64,000 nt of DNA from UMGS1994 sp944386155 (GTDB lineage Bacteria; Bacillota; Clostridia; TANB77; CAG-508): NCBI GenBank assembly GCA_963931085.1, contig OZ006973.1, positions 806,001 to 870,000 of the forward strand. The letters are read 5' to 3'. Shown one piece after another: positions 56,515 through 64,000 of the stretch. The translations under genes and the position numbers were made by a program. The first letter of the stretch is position 1. Every line of letters starts with the position of its first letter. Below the pieces are notes generated by a model. It ran no database searches. It saw only the letters and a program-made list of their open reading frames with translations, and was not told the origin of the DNA.

Positions 56515-57606
56515 ATGATGTATAGTTTTAGAAATATTGATAGCTATATACCAAAAGAATATGAAAGAGTAGGAGCACTAAAGGACAAACTTTGGTTTGA
56601 AGATCCTAAATCTATCGATCCAGAAACATCAAAAAGAGTAAGGGGACTTTTTAAACCTAGAAGAAAAGAAGCTTATCATCCATATGAATTGTTTTGTGGT
56701 AACCATTATGGAGAAGTTGCTGGATATTGTTTAGCAAAGATGATAAACATGCCTTCTTGTAGAGCAGAACTTGTAGATGTTCATACAGAAAAGAATCCAT
56801 ATACAAGAGGAGATATTAAACATAAAATTGGAACAATGGTTTACAGTAGACTGAGAAATAGAGAAGAGCTAATTCCAGGGAAAATAGTAGTCGAAGGTTT
56901 AAAAATGGATAATCCTGAAAAATATGAAGAACTTTCTTCTAGTTCACGTTATTATTATGGAGATGCAAATAATAATAATATTGAAATAATTCTTGCGTCA
57001 ATCGAAAATACTATGAAAAAAGCAGGTATTCCAAGTCATAAAATTGAAGAAGTTAAAGCTAAAATGATTCAGATGGCAATATTTGATTGTGCCTTTGGTA
57101 ACAATGATAGACACGATGAAAATTGGAGTATGAGTTATATAGGCAAAAATAGAGAAACTTTAGATTTGTATCCTGCATATGATAATGAAAGAGTTCTTGG
57201 TTTATATGAAAATTTAGATTTAATTTCACATGCAGTTAATAGCGAGAAAGTTCCTGAAGTTTCTACTGAAGTATTAACTTCTAGAATTGGATTTCCTGGT
57301 AAACCAGAAAAAGTTAAATATTATGAGTTATTAGAATATTTAGGTGAGCATTATCCAGAAGTTACAAAACAGACTATACAAACTATATTAAATAATGTAT
57401 CTAGTAAAGATGTTGCTCAAATGCTTTCTGAAATGGAAGATTTGCCGCCAGAATATATAGAATTTGGAACGTTAATGTTTTCAGAAAGAAGAAAAACATT
57501 AGAAAGAGTTTTAAGTAATATTAAATATAATGAAGTAAGCAAAGGAATGACTAAAACTATGCAAAGTCAAGGAGCAAAATCTTCTTTAGAAGAGGTTTCT
57601 TTATAA
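56515..57606 (+). CDS. HipA-like kinase 2
   Basis: A 363-residue HipA-like kinase. RGLFKPRRKEAY, NHYGEVAGYCLAKMINMPSC, FDCAFGNNDRHDENWS and YPAYDNERVLGL match kinase 1 at the same positions, so the two are paralogues. The motif DRHDEN is the fully canonical form, whereas kinase 1 has DRNDDN, replacing the His. It starts at ATG ATG immediately after the small gene's stop. A bidirectional terminator follows. Confidence 0.7.
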   Translation: MMYSFRNIDSYIPKEYERVGALKDKLWFEDPKSIDPETSKRVRGLFKPRRKEAYHPYELFCGNHYGEVAGYCLAKMINMPSCRAELVDVHTEKNPYTRGDIKHKIGTMVYSRLRNREELIPGKIVVEGLKMDNPEKYEELSSSSRYYYGDANNNNIEIILASIENTMKKAGIPSHKIEEVKAKMIQMAIFDCAFGNNDRHDENWSMSYIGKNRETLDLYPAYDNERVLGLYENLDLISHAVNSEKVPEVSTEVLTSRIGFPGKPEKVKYYELLEYLGEHYPEVTKQTIQTILNNVSSKDVAQMLSEMEDLPPEYIEFGTLMFSERRKTLERVLSNIKYNEVSKGMTKTMQSQGAKSSLEEVSL

Positions 57607-57644
57607 TTAAAATAGAAAATAAAAAACAAAATGATAAATATTAT

Positions 57645-57685
57645 AAGACGCCCACTACAGATTTTCTGCAGTAGGCGTCTTTTTT
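57645..57685 (+). terminator. Bidirectional terminator between HipA-like kinase 2 and purC
   Basis: AAGACGCC pairs with GGCGTCTT; inner ACTACAG and CTGCAGT also pair with one mismatch, T run on the right and A-rich on the left. It serves the plus-strand kinase and the minus-strand purC gene. Confidence 0.8.
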
Positions 57686-57724
57686 GAGTAAACTTAAAAT
57701 CAAATTGGTCGGTTACGGTTTTTG

Positions 57725-58825
57725 TTACTTAAGCCCAAGCTCCTTTTCAGCAGCATACCACTCAAACGAGAGCTCCTCGGTAAGAGAATCGAGACTCTGA
57801 TAGAAGAGCTTCTGATAGATCAGGGCATAGATCTCGCAAACGTTGCCGGCGACATAATCCGGAATTTCCGGGGCCGGACCGTCTTCAATCCCGTGCCAGG
57901 AAAGTGAGCTCACATAGTCACGCAGATACTGTTTGTCCATGCTCTTCTGAGGCTTTCCAACCTCAAAAGTGTTGGCATTCCAGAAACGACTGGAATCAGG
58001 AGTGAACAGTTCATCAATGAGTGTGAGGTTCAGGTTTTCGTCAAGGCCAAACTCGAATTTGGTATCGGCCATGATGATGTCGCAGTTCATACAGTACTTG
58101 TATCCAAACTCGTACAGGTTGATTGCGACTTCACGAATCTGCTCGCAGAGCTTTTCTGCAAACTCGTCACAATACTCGTCAAAAGACATCTCTTCGTCAG
58201 GATCTTTCTTCCCGTTTGCTTCACAGCACATGAAGTCACAACCGCCTTTGCAGTCGCATTCTTCACAGTCAACTTCTTCTTCGTCGAAGATGTCAGAAAA
58301 AAGACCATAGATATAGTCTTTCATGAGAATGACAAGTTCTTCATAGTCGATGTTGCGGTCATGTTTACCTTCATCTTCTTCCTTTGTGGAAGGAGTGAAG
58401 ATAGGTTCGTACAGTTTTTCGGACTCTTCAAGACCTTCAGGAAGTTCAATCCCACAGATAGTGCCATCTTCCTTATAGGAATCCCAACTATGAGAAGACG
58501 GGATGTAATGGCCACGAACGATGAATTCGAACGGGAGTTTGTAGCAGGGTTTAGCTGCGACAACCCTTCCCATCTGGTCAGGTTTTGCTCCAAGAACGAG
58601 CAACGTGTGTGCATCGGTTGCGATCAGGTGGTTTTGGATGATATGCTCTGTGAGCTTCATCCAGCGGATGGACATCTGATTTAAGATAAGACCCCTGTGA
58701 GGAATCTCAATCGGGAGGTTGGAGTCAAAAGCAGAAACACGATTCGTTCTGTCTAAGACAACATACTCTCCTGCGTAGATGTCGCAAACTTTGCCCCGTC
58801 TAATGGGCTTACCTAAGTTTTGCAT
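57725..58825 (-). CDS. purC: SAICAR synthetase (PurC), GC-richer, with Cys-rich insertion
   Basis: Catalyses the step from CAIR and aspartate to SAICAR in purine synthesis. NLGKPIRRGKVCDIYAG and RISAFD-like VSAFDSNLPIEIPHRGLILNQ start the fold; GIELPEGLEESEKLYEPIFTPSTK is the family motif, shown here in parts. At 366 residues it is about 70 longer than usual. The extra is near residues 185-230, with CEECDCKGGC and MCCEANG, a Cys-rich insertion. The Arg usual in GKVRDIY is Cys here. CGG at 58796 reads as Arg. No other purine genes are beside it. Confidence 0.85.
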   Translation of the reverse strand: MQNLGKPIRRGKVCDIYAGEYVVLDRTNRVSAFDSNLPIEIPHRGLILNQMSIRWMKLTEHIIQNHLIATDAHTLLVLGAKPDQMGRVVAAKPCYKLPFEFIVRGHYIPSSHSWDSYKEDGTICGIELPEGLEESEKLYEPIFTPSTKEEDEGKHDRNIDYEELVILMKDYIYGLFSDIFDEEEVDCEECDCKGGCDFMCCEANGKKDPDEEMSFDEYCDEFAEKLCEQIREVAINLYEFGYKYCMNCDIIMADTKFEFGLDENLNLTLIDELFTPDSSRFWNANTFEVGKPQKSMDKQYLRDYVSSLSWHGIEDGPAPEIPDYVAGNVCEIYALIYQKLFYQSLDSLTEELSFEWYAAEKELGLK

Positions 58826-58985
58826 AGTGTCTACCTCTCTTTTTGATTATTTACTCATAACTTTAACATTCATTAATAAATGTATTGTCAAAGAATGCTT
58901 AAGTTTTGAGCATGCATCTATTATACAACGGCTATATATAAAAGTAAAGGATAATATTTTGTAAGTTATTGTCTAAAAAAGTTAA

Positions 58986-59010
58986 GGTGGTCCTAACAGA
59001 TAGGACCACC
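58986..59010 (-). terminator. GC-rich terminator of minus-strand orphan
   Basis: GGTGGTCCTA pairs perfectly with TAGGACCACC around ACAGA. T run on the minus strand. Confidence 0.85.
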
Positions 59011-59031
59011 AGTGGTGCATGTAAAGAATTA

Positions 59032-59445
59032 CTATATGGTTACATGCTCAAGCTTTTTAGAGACTTGGGCATAATATTTGTCAGACAATAGCTCTGAAAA
59101 TGAATATCTGTCAAAGCATCTTTTTGCCTGAAAAAAATACTCGATGTTTTTCCCATCAACACTTTTGACCATTACGCCACCATTAGATGTTCTTTTGATG
59201 ATGTATGGTAAGTTTGCTGTTTCATCGATAGATACGCAATTATATTCTTCGAGAAGTTTACTGTATGTTTCATCAAGAAGATTTTTTGCGCGTTCGTAGT
59301 TTCGTTTGTCATTAGAATAATCTCTTATAATTAGTATAATATACAAGATAGAGAAAATTGCAAGGCAAACGAATGCAGTGTTATAAAGCAAGTCTATAAT
59401 ATTACCAACCTCCTTTTTAACATGCACCACGGGATGAAAATTCAA
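59032..59445 (-). CDS. GC-richer orphan membrane protein, start uncertain
   Basis: A protein of up to 137 residues with one membrane helix (FVCLAIFSILYIILIIRDY) and a soluble tail with SNGGVMVKSVDG. The best ribosome site, AAGGAGG, sits inside the ORF about 50 bases in and is placed eight bases before ATT, or 17 before a TTG, so the annotated upstream start may be wrong. TATAAT lies just upstream. No family recognised. It has its own GC-rich terminator, like the other GC-richer units. Confidence 0.55.
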   Translation of the reverse strand: MNFHPVVHVKKEVGNIIDLLYNTAFVCLAIFSILYIILIIRDYSNDKRNYERAKNLLDETYSKLLEEYNCVSIDETANLPYIIKRTSNGGVMVKSVDGKNIEYFFQAKRCFDRYSFSELLSDKYYAQVSKKLEHVTI

Positions 59446-59636
59446 TCCTATGAATATTATACCATATTTTGATGATTAAATAAAATTTTAAAGTTCTAGG
59501 TTTCTAATGATTTTATGTATTTTAAAATATTTTATAAAAAAATTAGTTTAAAAAATCAAAATATTTACTAAAAACTATTTGTGAAAATATAAATATATGA
59601 TATAATAATACCGTTTGTAAATAAAGGGGGCATATT

Positions 59637-62463
59637 ATGAACGATAAGATTATAATTAAAGGTGCTAAAGAGCATAATTTAAAAAATATAAATGTAGAAA
59701 TACCAAGAGATAAATTAGTTGTATTTACAGGACTTTCTGGTTCTCGGAAAATCTTCTTTAGCTTTTGATACAATTTATGCAGAAGGTCAAAGAAGATATG
59801 TAGAAAGTCTATCTTCATATGCGAGACAATTTTTAGGATTAATGGAAAAACCTGATGTTGAAAGTATTGAAGGATTATCTCCTGCTATATCTATTGATCA
59901 AAAAACAACATCTAAAAATCCAAGATCAACTGTTGGAACAGTAACTGAAATTTATGATTATATTCGTTTATTATATGCAAGAATTGGTGTGCCATATTGT
60001 CCTAAATGTGGTAAAAAGATAGAAAGACAATCTTTAGATCAAATAGTAGATTCTATTATGGAATTAGAGCAAGGTACAAAAATACAAATATTAGCCCCAA
60101 TAGTTAGAGGAAAAAAAGGTGAATTTACAAAACTTTTAGAAAGTTTTCAAAAAGAAGGTTTTATAAGAGTTAAAGTAGATGGAAGTTTATATGAACTTTC
60201 AGATGATATAGAAATAGAGAGAAATAAGAAACATAATATAGATATAATAGTTGATAGATTAGTAATAAAAGAAGACATTAGAAATAGACTTGCAGAATCT
60301 GTTGAAACAGCCCTAAAACATGCAAATAATTTAGTAAAAGTTGATATTGCAGGTAAAGAAGAAAAGCTATTTAGTGAAGACTACGCATGCCCTGATTGTG
60401 GAATAAGTTTTGAAGAATTGAATCCAAGAATGTTTTCATTCAACAATCCTTTTGGTGCATGTCCTGAATGTACAGGTATTGGTTATTTAATGAAAATGGA
60501 TGAGGATTTAATTATTCCAGATAAATCTAAAACATTATATGATGGAGTAAAAGCTTTTGGAGCAAGTACAATGAAAAAAGGCGAGACAATGGCTAAAATG
60601 TATTTTGAAAGCATTGGTAGACATTATGGGGTAGATATAAAAAAACCGATTAAAAAGCTTCCTAGAGAGTTTTTAGATAAGATTTTATATGGTACAGGTA
60701 ATGAAGTAATAGATTTCGAGTTTGAATCAGTAAATGGAACAAGACATTTTTCAACTCCTTTTGAAGGAGTAATTCCAACTTTAGATAGAAGATATAGAGA
60801 AACAAAATCTCAAGGTATGAGAGAATTTTATGAGATGTATATGAGTAATTCTCCTTGTCCTTCTTGTCATGGTGCAAGACTAAAACCTGAAGTGCTAGCT
60901 GTAAAAGTTGGAGATAAAAATATAAAAGAACTTACTGATATGCCAATTAGAAGAATAAAAGAATATCTAATGAACTTAAAATTAAATAAAAAAGACCAAA
61001 TGATAGCAGATAGAATATTTAAAGAATTAGAAAAAAGACTACAGTTTCTTATTGATGTTGGTCTTGAATATTTAACACTATCTAGAAGTGCTGGAACTCT
61101 ATCTGGTGGAGAGGCACAGAGAATAAGACTTGCAACTCAAATAGGATCTGGATTAACAGGTGTAGTATACATTTTAGATGAACCAAGTATTGGACTTCAT
61201 CAAAGAGATAACGCAAAATTAATAGATACTATGAAAAAAATGAGAGATCTAGGAAATACTTTAATTGTAGTAGAGCATGATGAAGATACTATGTATGCAG
61301 CAGATCAAATAATAGATATTGGTCCTGGAGCTGGAGTTCATGGTGGATATTTAGTAGCACAAGGAACAGCAGAAGAAATTAAACAAGTTCCAGAATCTAT
61401 TACAGGACAATATTTAAGTGGTAAAAAGAAAATATTAGTTCCTAAAAAAAGAAGAAAATCTAATGGAAAATCAATCGAAATAGTAGATGCAACTGAAAAT
61501 AATCTTAAAAATGTAACTGTGAAATTTCCACTTGGAGTATTTAATTGCGTTACAGGAGTTTCTGGTTCAGGAAAAAGTACTCTTGTAAACGAAGTATTAT
61601 ATAAATATTTAGCAAGAGAATTAAACGGCTCAAATGAAAAACCAGGAAAATGTGAAAAAATAAAAGGTATAGAAAATATTGATAAAATAATTAATATTGA
61701 TCAGTCACCAATAGGTAGAACTCCAAGATCTAATCCTGCAACTTATACAGGTGTATTTGATGTAATAAGAGAATTATTTGCTGAAACTAATGAAGCAAAA
61801 ATGAGAGGATATCAAAAAGGTAGATTTAGTTTTAATGTTTCAGGTGGTAGATGTGAGGCATGTCAAGGTGATGGTATATTAAAAATAGAAATGCACTTTT
61901 TGCCTGATATATATGTTCCTTGCGAAGTATGTAAAGGGAAAAGATATAATAGGGAAACTCTTGAAGTTAAATATAAAGGAAAAAGTATTTCTGATGTATT
62001 AGATATGACTATTGAAGAAGCTTTAGATTTTTTTGGAAATGTTCCAAGAATAAAACAAAAAATACAAACATTATATGATGTAGGACTTGGATATATAAAA
62101 CTTGGACAACCATCAACTACACTTTCTGGAGGAGAAGCTCAAAGAGTTAAACTTGCTTCAGAACTTTCAAAAAGACCTACAGGAAAGACTTTATATATAT
62201 TAGATGAACCAACTACTGGACTTCATATCGCAGATATTCATAGATTAGTTGATATTTTGCATAGATTAGTAGATACAGGAAATACAATTATTGTAATAGA
62301 ACATAATCTTGATTTAATAAAAACTGCAGATAATATTATTGATTTAGGACCTGAAGGTGGTGAAAATGGAGGAGAAGTTATAGCTATCGGAACTCCTGAA
62401 CAAATAGTTAAAAATGAAAGATCTCATACAGGAAGATTTTTAAAGAAATATTTGGAATTATAA
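59637..62463 (+). CDS. uvrA: Excinuclease ABC subunit A, needs +1 shift at 59745
   Basis: The damage-sensing ATPase of nucleotide-excision repair. The first 36 codons read MNDKIIIKGAKEHNLKNINV to FTGLSGS and then CGG. Skipping the C gives [20 protein letters not shown], the N-terminal Walker A. The zero frame stops a few codons later. The rest is intact: zinc fingers with CPKCGKK, CPDCG and CEACQGDG, the signature LSGGEAQR twice, and a final Walker B. The restored length is 941 residues, normal. GGGGG precedes the ATG at 59637. Confidence 0.92.
59745..59748 (+). other. Putative +1 recoding site TCT-C-GGA (uvrA)
   Basis: GGT TCT CGG AAA ATC becomes GGT TCT GGA AAA TCT, which restores the Walker A lysine. 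A stop follows seven codons after the CGG in the zero frame. Confidence 0.78.
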
Positions 62464-62499
62464 TAAAATTAAAATAAAAAGCAAAATAGTAAAATAGTT

Positions 62500-62543
62500 A
62501 AATAGTCTTAAGATATGTATATCATATACTTAAGACTATTTTT
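62500..62543 (+). terminator. Intrinsic terminator after uvrA
   Basis: AAATAGTCTTAAG pairs perfectly with CTTAAGACTATTT, T run after. The element AATAGTCTTAA recurs at about 62589 before the next gene. Confidence 0.85.
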
Positions 62544-62638
62544 GTTACAAAAAAGTTATAAAAATGATAAGAAAAAGAAATACAAATCAAATAGTCTTAA
62601 TGCTATACTATAATTGATATAATAAAGGGGTAATTAAG

Positions 62639-63601
62639 ATGTTTTCAGTATTTGAAAAAATTAAAAACTTTTTTAAAAGTAAACATATGAAAAGAATAGC
62701 TGAAAGTAGTGATACATCTAAACTTTTCTGGTTAATTAAAAAAGAAAAAGATATTGGCAAGATACAATGTATGTTGTCTAATTATGTTACTGTTTTATCA
62801 TCAGATGAAATTTTAGAAATTATATCTAAAATGCCAGTAAAAAATAGGCTTGACATGTTGTCATCTTATAAAAGATATATTACTCCATATGATTTGTCAG
62901 AATTTATAGTTAAAAAGCTAGATACAGATTGGAAAATTAAAGCTTTAAATGAATTTAAAGATATTTTAGACATATTTGATATATATAAGATTTTTGAAAA
63001 TATATCTCCTGATAAAAGGATAGAAGCATTAGATGTAATTGTAGATAGATTAGATTCTTCAAATTTGGCAGATATGATTAAAAAATATGTACCTTATTCA
63101 CAAAGGAAAGAGGCAATTTTAAAATATGATAATCAGCTAGATGTATTTTCTAAAGTTGGTATAATAAAAAAGATGCCATCTAACGATATAGCAGAAGTTT
63201 TAGAAAAATATAAAGATATTTTATCTAGTAGTAATATTTTAGAAATATTAGATAAAGTTCCTTCTAGCAAAATAGAAAAAGTCATAAATGTAGTTAAAGA
63301 TAAACTTACAAGTTCAAGTTTAGCTGATATAATAACATATAAGGCTTTAGAAAAAGATAGACTTAATTTACTTTTAGAATGTAGTGATTATATTGAACCT
63401 GCAATGATAGCAGATATTATTAAAAATGCACTAGATAATGAAAATAGAAAAATTGCTATTTTACATTTAAAAGATAAATTAGATGAGAAATTAATTGGTG
63501 AGATTGTACAATATTATTTAAAAGATGATAAAGAGTTAATTGAACAATTAAAAAATAATATGTATGAAGAAGATTATAATTATTTAAAGAAAATAGGTTA
63601 A
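62639..63601 (+). CDS. Helical-repeat (solenoid-like) protein, unknown
   Basis: A 320-residue protein made of about eight repeats of some 35-40 residues, each with a pattern like SSxxLxEIIxKxPxxxRxExL (for example SSSNILEILDKVPSSKIEKV and DSSNLADMIKKYVPYSQRKEA). This looks like an alpha-solenoid that binds a partner. No catalytic motif was seen. The ATG follows AAGGGG. Two small genes follow on the same strand. Confidence 0.6.
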   Translation: MFSVFEKIKNFFKSKHMKRIAESSDTSKLFWLIKKEKDIGKIQCMLSNYVTVLSSDEILEIISKMPVKNRLDMLSSYKRYITPYDLSEFIVKKLDTDWKIKALNEFKDILDIFDIYKIFENISPDKRIEALDVIVDRLDSSNLADMIKKYVPYSQRKEAILKYDNQLDVFSKVGIIKKMPSNDIAEVLEKYKDILSSSNILEILDKVPSSKIEKVINVVKDKLTSSSLADIITYKALEKDRLNLLLECSDYIEPAMIADIIKNALDNENRKIAILHLKDKLDEKLIGEIVQYYLKDDKELIEQLKNNMYEEDYNYLKKIG

Positions 63602-63617
63602 AAGTAGGGTAATAAAA

Positions 63618-63779
63618 ATGGAAGAAAATAAGTTTGGAACTTTTATGCTTGATGGACAGATGGTAAATATAGATAATATGTCAGTAAATGATTTAGAAGA
63701 AATGAATAAAAAATTCGAGATGGAAGAGATTAAATCTAGAACAGAAATCAATAAATTATTAGAAGAAATATTAAAATAA
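63618..63779 (+). CDS. Small acidic protein of 53 residues
   Basis: Starts MEENKFGTFMLDGQMVNIDN, then MSVNDLEEMNKKFEME. It is short and acidic with a coil-prone end (TEINKLLEEILK). GTAGGG lies upstream. Not recognised. Same strand and 16 bases after the solenoid gene. Confidence 0.6.
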   Translation: MEENKFGTFMLDGQMVNIDNMSVNDLEEMNKKFEMEEIKSRTEINKLLEEILK

Positions 63780-63792
63780 GAAGGTAAATTAA

Positions 63793-64000
63793 ATGGATAA
63801 TACAAATAATTCTCAGAATAACTCAAAAAAAGATATTGCAAAAAGAGTTTTAAAAAATTCTGCAAAAACTATTCCAAAAGCTACTTTTAGAGGTAGTATG
63901 CATCTTGGAAAAGGTGTGTTTAAAGCAGTAGGAGCTGTTTCAAGAAGTAAATTTGCAAGAGAACTAGTTGCTTTAGGTTTAGTTGCAGGTACAACGATAG
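63793..64000 (+). CDS. Start of an unknown protein, cut by window end
   Basis: Starts MDNTNNSQNNSKKDIAKR, then VLKNSAKTIPKATFRG and FARELVALGLVAGTTI, a hydrophobic segment that may be a membrane helix. GAAGG lies upstream. The C-terminus is outside the window. Confidence 0.5.
   Translation, partial: MDNTNNSQNNSKKDIAKRVLKNSAKTIPKATFRGSMHLGKGVFKAVGAVSRSKFARELVALGLVAGTTI

Noticed and set aside
57722..57907. Short plus-strand ORF inside purC
   Set aside because: Shadow of the GC-richer minus-strand gene, without a ribosome site or promoter of its own.
448..59748. Seven unrelated pseudogenes or assembly errors
   Set aside because: All seven breaks are the same single C in the same NNT-C-GGR context, always create CGG, always restore a conserved glycine, and leave the rest of each gene intact. 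Random decay or homopolymer errors would not do this. Raw reads would still be needed to exclude a systematic base-calling artefact.

Overview
The window looks like a stretch of chromosome from a very AT-rich, low-GC Gram-positive bacterium, probably an uncultured clostridial-type Bacillota. Genes have strong AGGAGG ribosome sites, some TTG starts, AGA as the main arginine codon, and short intergenic gaps with AT-rich intrinsic terminators. Gene types such as CsoR, DUF1540, Lsa/CplR-like ABC-F, CDP-glycerol transferase and IS481 fit this. I saw no rRNA, tRNA, tmRNA or CRISPR array.

The main finding is a recurrent +1 recoding signal. Seven conserved AT-rich genes are each broken by one extra C at the same pattern, NNT-C-GGR: a ZnuC-like ATPase, a ZnuB-like permease, a membrane metalloprotease, SmpB, CopA, a YbaK-type deacylase and UvrA. 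Each extra C creates an in-frame CGG codon. Skipping the C restores a glycine and a protein of normal family length. By my reading these seven are the only in-frame CGG codons in AT-rich genes of the window, so CGG never serves as arginine there, while CGT, CGC and CGA sometimes do. Six in-frame CGG codons do occur as ordinary arginine, but only in a second set of GC-richer genes. The simplest reading is that CGG is poorly decoded or undecoded and promotes a +1 shift, or that CGGR is read as a four-base glycine codon.

Layout: 1-3264 metal (probably zinc) importer and a His-rich COG0523 GTPase. 3576-8010 minimal SufC/SufB pair and an MgtA-type Mg2+ ATPase. 8147-11506 HEPN/MNT pair and a deaminase-like fusion protein. 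11698-12213 GC-richer orphan. 12400-17027 nucleotidyltransferase-like gene, PBP1A, DUF1540, a tiny basic protein and fructose-bisphosphate aldolase. 17055-21182 metalloprotease, smpB and two small surface proteins. 21395-25754 teichoic-acid-type transferase, ABC-F protein, HD hydrolase and a membrane-anchored protein. 25853-28970 csoR-copA. 29000-30277 tcdA and ybaK. 30517-31701 GC-richer polysaccharide deacetylase. 31971-39591 hydrolase, PHP protein, guaB-guaA, inositol monophosphatase, NrnB-like and SGNH genes. 39615-40723 IS481 element. 40770-42386 three paralogous GC-richer single-gene units. 42543-50148 DUF362, HelD, and marR with a heterodimeric ABC exporter. 50326-52809 SH3 surface protein and neighbours. 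53028-57606 uvrB and two HipA-like kinases flanking a small protein. 57725-59445 two GC-richer minus-strand genes (purC with a Cys-rich insertion, and an orphan). 59637-62463 uvrA. 62639-64000 helical-repeat protein and two small genes.

The second notable system is the set of three paralogues at 40770-42386. Each has its own promoter, its own terminator and a leader that can fold as an outer stem stacked on a hairpin with an ATGA loop. The ribosome site and start codon sit in the bulge between them. Paired changes in both stems across the three copies support the fold. Uptake and export of zinc and copper, nucleotide-excision repair (UvrA/UvrB), ribosome rescue (SmpB) and tRNA proofreading (YbaK) all appear here, and several of these functions depend on the CGG recoding.
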